From Punica granatum (Eukaryota > Streptophyta > Magnoliopsida > Myrtales > Lythraceae), in contig NC_045127.1 in NCBI RefSeq assembly GCF_007655135.1, forward strand, positions 22,548,199 through 22,612,198: 64,000 nt of DNA, in the 5' to 3' direction. How positions within the stretch are numbered: position 1 is the stretch's first letter; each line of letters opens with the position of its first letter. This document shows positions 12,457-24,500 of the stretch, one piece after another. The position numbers and the translations under genes were made by a program. The notes beneath the pieces were generated by a model. That model saw only the letters and a program-made list of their open reading frames with translations. It ran no database searches and was not told the DNA's origin.

Positions 12457-15400
12457 ATGGCGGGAGAAAATCCACCAACTCTTCCTGAAGACATCATTTC
12501 ATCGAACGTGACTCACGTCTCGTCACCCCCAACTCCCGTGGCCATGCTACCGGCGGTCCAAGCCTCCCCTGATGAACGCATTGCAGCACTCGAAGGCACG
12601 GTCAATCTGATGGCCGCTAACATGGCAGAACTCATGTCCCTGCTCAGGAATCCAAACCGTGCTTCCTCAAGTTTCGCCCCAGCACACGGACCGACGGTTA
12701 ACCTAGAAGCTGCCGAAACACCCGACGCATCCCTGCCTCCACCGTTCACTCCTGCAGCAACATTTGATCAGGGCATGTCTGTACCGCAACTTGCACTCAT
12801 ACCGGTCCCAGCTCCGGTTTACACTGCCCCTCCACCTATAATTACTTCGGCCTTTGCTCCTGCTCACACTGCAGAATCCGTTCCTTACCAAGCTCCACAA
12901 CCAAACATCGGCCTCCCTCACCAAGCTCCACCGCCCCTAAACATTACCTTTTCTGAACCGGGCACGCCTACTCAGGCAGCCCCTCTAGCTCCACCTATAA
13001 ACTTCCCGCCGGAAGAAGAAACAGAGCAGGAACGTAGGGTCAGGAAATTAGAAGAAATGGTGAAAGCCCTGCAAGCAAAAGAAATCCGAGTCGACTCAAG
13101 CTTTGTCGATTGGGGTCTTTTCCCAAGCATGCGTCTACCCCCAAGGATCAAGATTCCAGAGTTCCAGCGATACGACGGTACGAGGGACCCGCGGCATCAC
13201 CTCCGACACTACCGAGGAAAGATGTTGCAGTACTAGGAGTACGAGGAATTCATTATCCATTCCTTCCAGGACAGCTTAACAGGACCAGCTCTAGATTGGT
13301 TCATGACGCTCAAGGCAGAGGACATCCCTACATGGGCGGACCTCTCCCGCAAGTTTGTTGATCAGTATCAGTTTCGTGCAGAAGCTCCGCCAACTCTCCT
13401 AGAGTTAAGCACTAAAGAAATGGCTGAAGGTCAGAAGTTCGAAGATTACGCCACCAAAGTGGCGCTCTCAAGCGGCGAAGCACGTTTCGCCTATCAGCGA
13501 GAAGCAGCAGATCCAACTGTTCCATTCCACGCTTAAGGGAGTGTACTATATGCACCTGTTGGCTCATACTTCCTCATTCACTGATTTAATTAAAGCAGGG
13601 AAGAAGTTCGACATGGGGATCAAGCTAGGCAGGATAGAAGACCCCAATAGGAAGAGGGAAGGGGATTCCTCCAGGAGGAACATCGCCGGATCCCCCGCAG
13701 GCAACAAGAAGGGTAAGGAAACGACTATCAATGTTGTTAGCCCAGGACACCAGGAGTCCCGACCATTCTCTATGAATTACGCACCAGTACCTCCAGCTAC
13801 TAAAGCATACGGTCCGCCTTCCGCTCATTACCCGCAGCAACCATTCTCAGCCCCGCCGGCTTCAGTATCCACACCGCAGCAAGTCGTCCACTACACCCCC
13901 GCACCCCCGCAGGCTCAGCAAAATAGGGCCCCCACATTTAGGCCTCCTCAACAAGGCCAGCAAAGCGGGACTGCGCAACCCCGTCAATGCAGGCAGTTCA
14001 CTCCCCTACCAGCCCCACCTTCCCATATATACCGGCAGCTCCTTGCAGGTAATAAGATCAAGCAGGAGGCACCTGGCGCCAACTTCAATCCGGCAAATCA
14101 AGACCAAAGCCGGCGATGCGAGTTTCATATGGGTGCACCCGGTCACACCCTCGATAACTGCTGGAGGTTGCGAGAGAAGATTCAGGAGTTAATCGATGCA
14201 AAAGCAATCTCCTTTAATGCAGTAAGACCCCCGAATGTCCAGGCCAACCCGCTCCCTAATCATGCGTCAGGCTCAGGACCTACCATCAACATTATCAGTG
14301 TTTGCAAGGAAGACCCTGTCCCCTTCATAATTGAATACGTCCCGGAAGAAGTCGCTGCGCAGTTTGCGGGGTCCAGTGTTCCGCCTGCCCCATTTGTCAT
14401 TGAAGTACCTGCCAAAGAGCCATATCAAGACAACAGGGTCCCATGGACTTACGAGAATAGCATCGGCAATCTTGAGCAACAGATGAGCGTAATGGGGGTT
14501 ACGCGCTCAGGACGGGTATACGAGAACCCGGACACCACAAGTAAAGGGAAAGCCCCCGCCGCTATGCTTGAGACTGCCCCGCAAGTAGCGCTAATCCCGA
14601 CTAAAAAGGTGACAGATGAAGAAGCAGAAGCATTCATGAAGATCATTAAGGCGAGTGAATACAAGATAGTGGAGCAAATGGGCAAGTCTCCTGCCCATAT
14701 TTCCCTGCTAGCCCTCCTGCTAAGTTCGGAGCCTCATCGACAAGCGCTCTTGAAAGTCCTCACTGCTGCGCAAGTTCCCAAGGAAACGCCTGCAGCACAG
14801 ATCGAAGAAACCATCAGCACTATCTTCTCTAATGTTATCTCGTTTTCCGATGACGAGCTTCCCTCCGAAGGGTATGAACACTCCCGGGCGTTGCACATCG
14901 TTTGTAAGTGCAACAACTTTATAGTTGGTCGAGTCATGATCGACAATGGCTCCACTCTCAATGTGTGCCCAGTCTCTACCCTCAAACAGATGAATGTCGA
15001 CTTCAACCGCATTCGGCCAAGCAAGACAGCGGTTAGGGCCTTTGATGGCTCACGGAGGGACGTGAATGGAGAGATCGACTTGCTGATTGATGTCAGTCCT
15101 TGCTCTTTTGCAGTTACATTTCAAGTCTTGGACATTCCGAACGCGTTCAGCCTGCTGCTAGGGAGACCGTGGATCCATTCCGCCGGCGCTGTACCATCGT
15201 CCCTGCACCAAAAGCTCAAGTTTATTGTCGAAGGCAAGCTCATCACCGTGAAAGGAGAAGAGGACTACGCCATCTACAAGGAGACAGCCGTCCCCTACAT
15301 CAGCATTGGAGACGATCAGAATCTTCCCTTCCACTCATTCGAAACTATCTCTGTTATCAAGGACTACGGAGAAGTCGTCCCATCCAGGGCTGATCGCATG

Positions 15401-15834
15401 ATAGGTAAGTTTCTGCTGTAGCACGACTACGTCCCGGGCGCCGGACTCGGAGCAAATGGACAAGGGATCACGCACCCCATCGAGATCGAGGACAATAAGA
15501 ATAGGAGGGGACTTGGCTATCGTCCCTCTTGCCATGAGATTGTTCAGGCACGCAATGGCAAACATCTTCATCATCTCGCTGCACATTATGGGAGAATCAA
15601 CAGGGGCATCCCAATTCCACCTCTCTCCTACTTTTTCCCCGGATCGCCATGCATCGTTGGGGGCACCCTACAGGACTCTTACTTAGATTCAGACGGCGCA
15701 TCTGTTGATGAGCTAGCCATATACGCCGTCTCTGAGGAGACTCCTCCGGGAGTCCATATCCGCCCTGCACAGGAGAATGAGCACCTCGACAACTGGACCT
15801 CGGTCCCGCGCTACTCGGCAGTGTTTGCCGATGT
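12457..15834 (+). pseudogene. gag-protease region with G-patch, broken by two stops and a frameshift
   Basis: Gag forms the particle; the aspartic protease matures the polyprotein. The frame opens at ATG 12457 with a Pro/Ala-rich N-terminus. The retrotransposon gag core (DSLTGPALDWFMTLK) follows an in-frame TAG at 13234-13236. An extra A in the run 13456-13458 shifts the frame, and reading resumes in the +1 frame through 13541. A knuckle of the form C-x2-H-x5-H-x4-C lies near 14120-14160. The protease has IDNGST (normally DTG/DSG-like) and LLGRPWIHSAG (about 14938-15180). A second TAG lies at 15419-15421. Beyond it the same frame stays open to 15838 and encodes a G-patch (VPGAGLGANGQGI). The frame ends at a splice donor. 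Both TAG codons fit CAG-to-TAG changes. Confidence 0.85.
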
Positions 15835-16039
15835 GTAAGGCTATCTATGTATTTTGATGTTTCCCGCGTGTTAGGCAAAGTAACAGGCCACACGACGGAA
15901 GAGGGATACTTTCGTTATAGCATACACTAATTCTGCTAATCAAATCCCTTCATACCCTTTTGAATTCCAGTGTCTCATTTCTCTTCCCTTATCTCTTCAA
16001 GCATTTCCATATTCTAAGCCGAATCCTTTTCATTTCCAG
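15835..16039 (+). other. putative intron between protease and RT exons
   Basis: Donor GTAAGG at 15835 and acceptor TTTCCAG ending at 16039 define a 205-bp AT-rich intron with a pyrimidine-rich 3' part. Removal joins the gag-pro frame to the frame leading into RT with no shift; unspliced, the upstream frame ends at TAA 15836-15838. A removable intron at this point is reported for Ogre elements. Splicing was predicted by eye. Confidence 0.7.
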
Positions 16040-19000
16040 GCTCCACCTGAATCCAAAGCATCGACGCGTCAATTCGAACCCATCCGAGGGACTTCTCGAA
16101 AAGCCCCAACCCATATACTTCGGGGAAGGGCTTGACGAGGACGGTTGAGTGCCTGAGATCGAAGAGAGTTTGCATCGCCTTGAGAACCACCAACTCACTA
16201 CAGTCGAGCCGACAGAAGAAATCAACATAGGCACAGAAGAGGAACCACGCACTTTAAAGATCGGGACGAGTCTCGATCCTACCCAACGAGCTCGGATGAT
16301 CGATTTCTTGAGGGAATATCAAGAAGTCTTTGCTTGGTCTTACGCCGACATGCCAGGCTTAGACCCCTCGATAGTGCAGCATTTCCTCCCGCTCGATACA
16401 GACAAGTTTCCGCCCAAACGGCAGCACTTACGGCGACAGCGAGCCGAGCTTCTCCTCCGCATCAAAGAGGAAGTCGTCAAGCAGATCAACGCAGGTTTCT
16501 TGGAAGTTTGCAACTATTCCGAATGGGTGGCAAACATCGTGCCTGTGGAGAAGAAGGACGGGAGAGTTAGAGTATGTGTTGATTATCGCGACCTCAACAA
16601 AGCAAGTCCTAAAGATAACTTCCCTCTGCCCCACTTCGACGTCTTGGTCGATAATACTGCACGCCACACGCAGTTCTCTTTCATGGACGGCTTCTCTGGA
16701 TACAATCAAATCCGGATGGCCGAGGAAGACAAGATCAAGACCACGTTCGTCACAATGTGGGGCACCTTTTGCTACAAAGTCATGCCTTTCGGTCTCAAGA
16801 ATGCCGGGGCAACTTATCAGAGGGCAATGGTCACGCTTTTCCATGACATGATGCACAAGGAGATCGAGGTCTACGTAGATGACATGATCGCCAAGTCAAG
16901 GGAAGGGGAGGATCACCTCGTCAACTTGAAGCGTCTCTTCGACCGTCTCAAGAAGTACAAGCTCCGACTCAATCCAGCAAAATGCACTTTCGGCGCCAAG
17001 TCGGGAAAGTTACTAGGGTTCATAGTCAGCAAGCGCGGCATTGAAGTGGATCCAGATAAGGTAAAAGCAATATTGGAGATGCCTCCACCGAAAACCGTGC
17101 GCGAAGTGCGAGGCTTTCTCGGTCGGCTGAATTACATTGCGCGATTCATTGCAAACCTGACAGACAAATGTCAACCGCTCTTTCGCCTGCTCCTCAAGAA
17201 TGTAGCAATTGAGTGGGACGACGAATGTCAGAAAGCCTTCGATACCATCAAGGCATACCTGATTCAGCCGCCGGTGTTAGTCCCGCCGGTATCGGGTCGT
17301 CCTCTCATCCTTTACCTGACAGTGCGCCGCCAATCATTGGGGTGCATGTTGGGGCAGGAGGACGAATCCACGCACGCAGAGCAAGCGATTTATTATTTAA
17401 GCAAGAAGTTCACTGAAGGGGAGTCCAACTACCTCGACATTGAGAAGTTGTGTTGCGCGCTGGTATGGGTCATGCAAAGGCTCCGGCAATACACTCTCTA
17501 TCATACCATTCGCTTGTTGTCCAAGGCAGATTCCCTGAAGTACATGCTTGATAGCCCATCTTCCATGAGGAGCATCGCAAAATGGCGCTGTCAGTTAGCA
17601 GAATACGACATTGAATATGTAGCGCGCACGTCAGTTAAAGGACAAGCAATTGCAGACCACTTGGCAGAGTTTCCGATTGAAGACAACACGCCTATTGATC
17701 CAGACTTTCCAAATGAAGGAATCCTCCAAGTCGACAGTGAGGAGGATAGCCCAACATGGAAGATGTATTTCGATGGAGCAGTCAACTCCACCGGCTCGGG
17801 CATCAGTGCAGTACTGATATCTCCTGACGGGCGTCATTATCCCGTTGCAGTAAAAATTGACTTTCCTTGCACCAATAATGTGGCTGAGTACGAAGCATGC
17901 ATCCTCGGCCTGCAAGCAGCTATCGACTTCAAAGTCAAGGAATTAGAGGTGTTCGGGGACTCAATGCTCACAATTTTCCAAACGCTGGGACAATGGAAGA
18001 CAAAGGATGAGAAGCTAGTACCCTATCACGAGTATCTTGAGGAGTTAGCGGAGAACTTCGAAAAGATCACATTCACTTACACGCCTCGCGTAAAGAATCA
18101 CTTCGCAGACGTACTCGCAACGCTCGCTTCCATGGTGAGCATCACAAAAGAAAATCTCATCGAGCCTCTCGAGATTGAGATTACCAAGGGCCCTGCTCAC
18201 TGCGACGCAATCGAGGCTACCGATGCAAAGCCTTGGTTCGAAGATATTAAGCATTTTCTGCAGACTGGTCAATATCCGCAGTTTGCCAGTCACCGCGATC
18301 GGAAGACACTCCGGTTGCTTGCAACGCACTATTTTCTTAGCGGTGAAACACTTTATAGGCGCTCTCTCGATGCTACGCTGCTCCGATGTGTCGACGGACA
18401 AGAGGTACAACGCCTCATCCAAGAAGTACACGGGGGAAGCTGTGGACCTCACATGAACGGACTTATGCTTGCTAAGAAGATCATGCGGTTGGGCTATTTT
18501 TGGTCCACCATGGAAACTGACTGCGTCAAGCACGTCAGGCACTGCCGCTTATGCCAAGTTTATGCAGATCAGATTAAAGCACCGCTCAACGAGTTACACC
18601 CGATGGCAGCTCCGTGGCCCTTCTCAATGTGGGGCATGGATGTCATTGGTCCCATCAATCCCAAAGCATCAAACGGGCATCTTTTCATCTTAGTGGCGAT
18701 CGATTATTTCACCAAGTGGATCGAAGCCATTACGCTCGCATCAGTTACTGCAAAAGCTGTGGCGCGCTTTCTCAAGCGAGATATCATTGCAAGATACGGG
18801 GTCCCCACAGCCATCATTACCGACAATGCCAAGAATTTGAACAATAAAGTCATTGACGAGCTCTGTGCACAGTTCAAGATACAGCACCGCAATTCCTCGC
18901 CATATCGCCCCCAAATGAATGGAGCGGTAGAGGCAGCAAACAAAAACATTAAGAGGATCATTGAAAAGATGACGGTGAATTATAAGGATTGGCACGAGAT

Positions 19001-19480
19001 GCTCCCGTTTGCACTCTTGGCATATCGCACTTCGATTCGCACATCTACTGGGGCAACCCCATACTCCTTGGTATACGGCACAGAAGCAGTGCTCCCAATT
19101 GAAATGGAGATTCCCTCCTTGAGGATTCTTGCCGAGGCCAAGCTTGAAGAAGCAAAATGGATAAAGCAGCGATACGAACAGCTTAATCTCATCGATGAGA
19201 AGCGGCTAGCAACACTCTGCCACGGACAATGCTACCAGCAGAGGATGGCTCGGGCATTTAACGCTAAGGTCCACCATCGCGAATTCAAACCCGGAGACCT
19301 CGTTATGCGCAAAGTCTTGCATATTGCTCCCGACTCTAGGGGCAAGTTCGCATACAAATACGACGGACCTTTCGTCGTCACAGAAGTCTTCTCTAGAGGC
19401 GCCGTCATTTAAGCAATATGGATGGGACCGAGAATGCACTCCCTGTCAATGCCGACGCCCTCAGGAAGTACTATCCCTGA
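16040..19480 (+). pseudogene. pol: RT, RNase H, second RNase H, integrase
   Basis: After the acceptor the frame runs to TGA at 16146-16148 (likely CGA to TGA), then stays open for 1087 codons (16149-19412). RT carries VPVEKKDGRVRVCVDYRDLN, FGLKNAGATYQR and the catalytic YVDDM (about 16872). A first RNase H follows, then a second one with WKMYFDGAVNS, NNVAEYEA and FGDSM (about 17757-18130); this dual arrangement marks the Tat lineage. Integrase has an H-H-C-C zinc site (about 18427-18560), core residues in WGMDVIG, ITDNAKN and GAVEAANKN, and a C-terminal domain with FKPGDLVMRKV and YDGPFVV. One T appears lost near 19408, giving an early TAA at 19410. The shifted frame continues with family-like sequence to TGA 19478-19480. 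Confidence 0.9.
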
Positions 19481-20931
19481 CGGTTTGCAATTTCTGCTCC
19501 CCGAGCACTACGCCCACATTACCATGGCAAGCATTTTGTTTAAGCAACGTCCAGAGAGAAAAAGAATGTTTTCCCGCTAGGACGAAAACCTCCTCGAGGC
19601 ATCCTAGGCAAAAGTTAGGGAATGAGAGGCATGGCTTAAAATCCCGCAAAGGGGAGCCATGGCAAAAGGAGAGCAAATCAAAATCCTCGCTAGATTGAAA
19701 ACCCGTAAAGGGCAGTCTAGGCAAAAATTAGAGGAATCGAAAGGTGCGACCTAATCCGTCAAGCGAAGGGTCGTAGAAAAAGGAGAGCTCAATGAGGGAA
19801 ATGTCAAATAAAAAAACACCCCGCTAGGCCGTCACGCATTATGCGGCCTAGGCAAAAGTTAGGGGCAATTATCGGCTCGACCACGAAAGAACAGCAACAC
19901 CCTGCGTGAGGCTACAGCAAGTAGTGGTTCGGCGATCATCAATGCAAGCAAACTCTCTCTTTGACTCTCTGGGCACGAGGCATCCTTCGAAATGGGGTCG
20001 AGTAGTCGTATCCTTGATTTGGAGGATTCCAAAATCCTTCCCTACATCCTTATGCAAAACTCATGAGCATGCTCGTTCTGCAAAAAGCCTTTCTTTCAAA
20101 GTCATAGTTAGGGACACGACCATCCCTTAAAATGGTCACTGCAGTCAAAGTCCCTGAAACATCATTGCATAGATTTCCTCTAACGCATCGTAATCCTAAT
20201 GAGTTACATATGACTGACAACGATTGTTAGAAGCCATTTTCCTGCACGCAGGTATGCGACCTTGGACTCCAAGACGCATCTCGCCAGGACGGACGTATGT
20301 CTGCCTCATTCAACAGATGACCATCTTAATCAAGAGTAATAGGTCCTCAGGGAGACCCCTTTTTCAATGCAGCCTAGCCGCATGACAAACAGAAAATGCC
20401 CAGCAGCACTGTTCACAAATCACCAGCTCAATAGAAAGTAACTGCAGCAAACCTTCTCGCGTTCTACGCAATCCCTTTTGCATTAGCATTTTGCCTCATA
20501 CACTGCTTTTCAATTATGCACAGCTTTTCAATTATGCACTACTTTTCAATTATACAACTGCTCTTCAATTATGCAACCTCTTTTCAATTATGCATTGCCT
20601 TACAAGACTTGCGTCAAGCAAATCAAAATTGCACATTTCTAGCACTCGACATACCTAGCACTGACCTTTGCCCTGGTATTTGTCTGCAGGCAAGTGTCTT
20701 CGCATGCCCGGATTGGCGCACACGCACGATCTTCTCCCATGCAAGTCCTTAGGTCAAAATCGCTGAACTACTCGCAGCAAACAAACTGCAATCTTGCAAC
20801 AAGCCGCAAAACATCCAATCTCAGCATCATCCGCAGCAAGCATAAGCAAATTGCAACCGTTCCCTTTGCATCTCATACGACACTTCTACACTTTGCACTG
20901 CTCCTCAATTATGCAACTGCTTTTCAATTAT
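19481..20931 (+). other. 3' noncoding region of the Ogre-like element
   Basis: About 1.45 kb without a credible gene. It has diverged short repeats: CTAGGCAAAAGTTAGG-like copies at about 19606, 19719 and 19850, and TTTTCAATTATGCA-like copies at about 20508-20600 and 20908-20935, which lead into the 60-bp array. A long, variable 3' region is usual for Ogre/Tat elements. Confidence 0.7.
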
Positions 20932-21240
20932 GCACTTTTCAATTAGCGTGCACCTCCTCCGGGATGCAGTGCACATTTTCCTCTCTGCAACGCACTTTTC
21001 AATTAGCGTGCACCTCCTAAGGGATGCAGTGCACATTTTCATTTCTGCAACGCACTTTTCAATTAGCGTGCACCTCCTCCGGGATGCAGTGCACATTTTC
21101 ATTTCTGCAACGCACTTTTCAATTAGCGTGCACCTCCTCCGGGATGCAGTGCACATTTTCGTTTCTGCAACGCACTTTTCAATTAGCGTGCACCTTCTCC
21201 GGAATGCAGTGCACATCTCCGTCTCCACAATACACCTTTC
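20932..21240 (+). repeat. 60-bp tandem array in the element 3' region
   Basis: Five consecutive copies of a 60-bp unit beginning CACTTTTCAATTAGCGTGCA, with exact 60-base spacing at about 20993, 21053, 21113 and 21173. The middle copies differ by only a few bases; the last is more diverged. It then degrades into TTTCAATTATGCA-type short repeats up to about 21340. Because 60 is divisible by three and the unit lacks stops in several frames, it gives misleading open frames on both strands. Confidence 0.95.
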
Positions 21241-21542
21241 AATTATGCAAAGCACTTTCGATTCTGCAATGCGCTTTTCAGTTATACAATGCACTTATGC
21301 ACCGCACTTTCAATTACGCAACGCACCTCTTATTTATGCAGTACATTCTCACTCTCGCATTCTTCTTTATGTAGGCATCTTTGCCAAAGGCAAGCATCAT
21401 ACGCACACACCATTCTCAGGCATGACAACCAGGCAAGTTTGAGGACGCAAGGAGGATGTAAGAATGGCATTACGATGGTCGCCGGAACCAAAATAGGTGC
21501 TTCTTATAGTCTTTGGTTACATCCTCTACTCGAGCATGCAAC

Positions 21543-21557
21543 CAAAGAGGGGCAAGC
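21543..21557 (+). other. polypurine tract of the Ogre-like element
   Basis: AAAGAGGGGCAAGC lies immediately before the 3' LTR start (TGTCAGC at 21558). This is the expected position of the plus-strand primer. Confidence 0.75.
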
Positions 21558-24500
21558 TGTCAGCACCCTATTTTGGCTCATCGGCTCCCAGACAGAGCAG
21601 CAACAGCAACTCCGGTCATAGGCCTCACATGCACACTAGAACAAGGTCCGGAATACCCAAAAATGAGCCATGGCAAGCAAGGACAGACAGTCACTGAAAG
21701 GAGAGACATCGAATCAAAGAAAGTTTAAGTTCATCAGACACGTGATTTATATCTCCTACCAATTGCAAGAGGGATTCAAACACTCATACAGAAGGCAAAC
21801 CGGGGCTCACTCTCAACGGAACAGAGGAGATGTGAAGACCGGGCACATCAGAAAACACAGGCACAGATCAGAAGCCTATCCCGAACGCATTCAGGGAATC
21901 GACCGTAAAACTCAGGCAAAAGCCGAGAACAATCCAAATGCACGGGCTTAACAGACAGAGTAAGGTTTATTTTGACAGAACAGAGGATGCAAACATCTTC
22001 GGCACGTCAAATATCCCCATAATTCCCATTGAAGTGCAAACTGCCCATTCAGGGGCAAAATGGTCATTTACCTCCTAGGGGCAAAATGGTCATTTCCTCT
22101 ATTTAGCAAGGGCAAAATGGTCATTTGGCATCAGAAAAAGGTCCCTGGGCCCACCGTTCTGCGAAAACGGCAAAATACGCCAAAACTACCGGCACAGAGT
22201 GTAGATGCGGGATCTGCAGACAGAAATGGCCAATTCAATTCTGTTTGACTAGAATGAGCAAAAGTCAACCCTCGACCCTTGGATAGGGGCAGAATGGTCA
22301 CTCGGCCCGAATAAAATGCAGAACAGGCAAAAGGAGCAGAATAGTGTGCAAACCACTGAATAAGCGTCGGAAACAGTCAATTTTCAGTTCCAGGCCTTCG
22401 ACTCGAGCAAAATTGGCCCGAACTTCACGAGACATATAAAATGTCTCAAAGTACTCAAACACGACAAATTCGGATCAATTCGATTCATTTTACGTGCACA
22501 TTGATCATTCAATGAACATTCACTGAGCATTCGGTGCAAAAACGTATAATGCACGTAAAACCGCGTCATGAATGTCCCAAATTTATTCCTCGAGTCATGT
22601 GATTGCTCAAGACAATTTAAGCATTCATGAGAGGCAATTCGAGCGCTTCCAAGAGGACAAAAAGGTCAATATGGGGCTCATTTGATTCGGTTTTTCACGA
22701 GCATTGCCGATTTAGCCCTAACTTGAGCTACGGGACTCGGAATCGCTTCAAACCGGAGCCAGAATTTCACCAATTTTCTTCCAAACCTTGCGGGACCCTC
22801 CCTTACCTCATGGCTGACCTCAAAACGTGTGGACCCCACCAGCAAGGAGTCGGCAGCCCACCATTCCTCCTTTTAGCCGAAAGATGCAAGTTGCATGCTC
22901 TTCCACTCCCATTCAATTCCAACTCATGCCAACTCACTTCCAACTAATTTGAATCAACTTTAACACCCCATTGGACCCCTTTGCACCGGCCATATCAACT
23001 TGCAAAGCCAATTGCACTTAAATTTTGCAAAATAGTCCCTAAGGCTCCTCTATAAATACCCATGGGTATTCTTCATTCAAAGGGACCTTTGCCATCAGCC
23101 ATTCTCTCCCAAAACACAGCCAAAATACTCCCAAAAGAGCCTCTCAAGAATCCTTGTTCGTTCAGCAAAAAGAAGCCACCGGAATCCAAAGAAAATTGCC
23201 GGAAAACAAACCGTTTTCCGGCGACCATCCACCCAACCTAGCCCAAACCTTGAATTGAACACATATCCCACATGCTTTCGACCTCCCGAGTCCATTGGTG
23301 GTGTTAGATTTGTCGTTTGAGGCTCCTAGCTACCCGAACTAGACCAGAACAGAAACAGGCGCAGAGACCGGTTCAGTGGGCAGTCCGGGTTTTGTCCCGT
23401 GCCTATTTTTAAACCGAACCTTTCTTGAAAATCTAACTCGAGCAAACCCTTATAAACTTCCGAAGGATCATTCCAGAGGAAGGAGACCTCAAACAAAGCT
23501 TTAAAACTCATTCAAAACAAGAAAACCAAAACCGGATTGAAAAAAGACAGTTTTTGGTACTTACCAGTTTTCTTGCTTTTCGGGTTAGCGCAGGTCCCCG
23601 CACGTCCCGAGTCACCCATAGACGTCACAAGCACCCTCTTGGGAGGTGCCACAAGTCAGGCCAGTTCAAAAAGCCGACCGGAGCCACCAGTTCAAGCCGG
23701 CCAAAGTTGGGTGGTTCTCTCGGGTGAACAGTATCCGACCGGTTCAACACCACTTCTTGCCGGTTTTCAGCAACTATCCCGACTTATTTTCGACCCTTGA
23801 GGCCAGGTATGCTCCTCCCCGACTTAGAGAAGGCTAGGACTCTTAGTCTTTAGGCTTGTGGGGCATAAGGCGGGATTCATTTATTTGCTTACAAGTTTCG
23901 TTTAAGCACTTTTATTCCATTATTCCGAACATGTAACGATGTATGCTCGTGGATGAATGCGTGTAACTCATCATGCTTTACTTATCGCACTGTTGATGCA
24001 TGAGCCGGTGGCGTTTTATCGATTCCACCCGAATGGTTGCATAAAAATACACGAGATCATGGCGGCACCGACTACGCTAAAATGAACTGTAAAAACGTGA
24101 GAAAAGACCATAAACTTGAGTAAAGAGAACATTCCTAACTCAAGGGAACCGAGAGATCCCGCGGGCATACCTTTTAAGGGGCCGGGACAGTATTGATTTC
24201 CTTAGGTTATCAAACGGTCTCTTTTCTTCGGTTACTGTCCGGTTCTCACCGAACCATAACAAGCGAAAACTAAAAAGACTTTCACAAAGCCGAGAGCAAA
24301 CATGTAGCAAAAACACATATGTCGGTAATGGACTAATCATGCACGCGACAGAAAACCAAAACAGAAGCAAACCAAAAACAGACTCACCCACGCTTCCAAA
24401 TTGTCTGTCAAGCAAATTTCAGATAATAACTGGCATAATCACGTAAACTCGGCACAAATACATCGCTTGCTTGCATCCATGCACTAATAAGTCAGCATGC

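Noticed and set aside
20932..21240. CRISPR array
   Set aside because: Repeats are direct and contiguous without unique spacers, in a plant retrotransposon.
20905..21442. Long open frames on both strands (129 to 170 codons) rich in repeated HFSISVHLLRDAVHIF-like units
   Set aside because: They are produced by the 60-bp tandem repeat, whose length is a multiple of three and which lacks stops in several frames. They lie in the noncoding 3' region of the retrotransposon.
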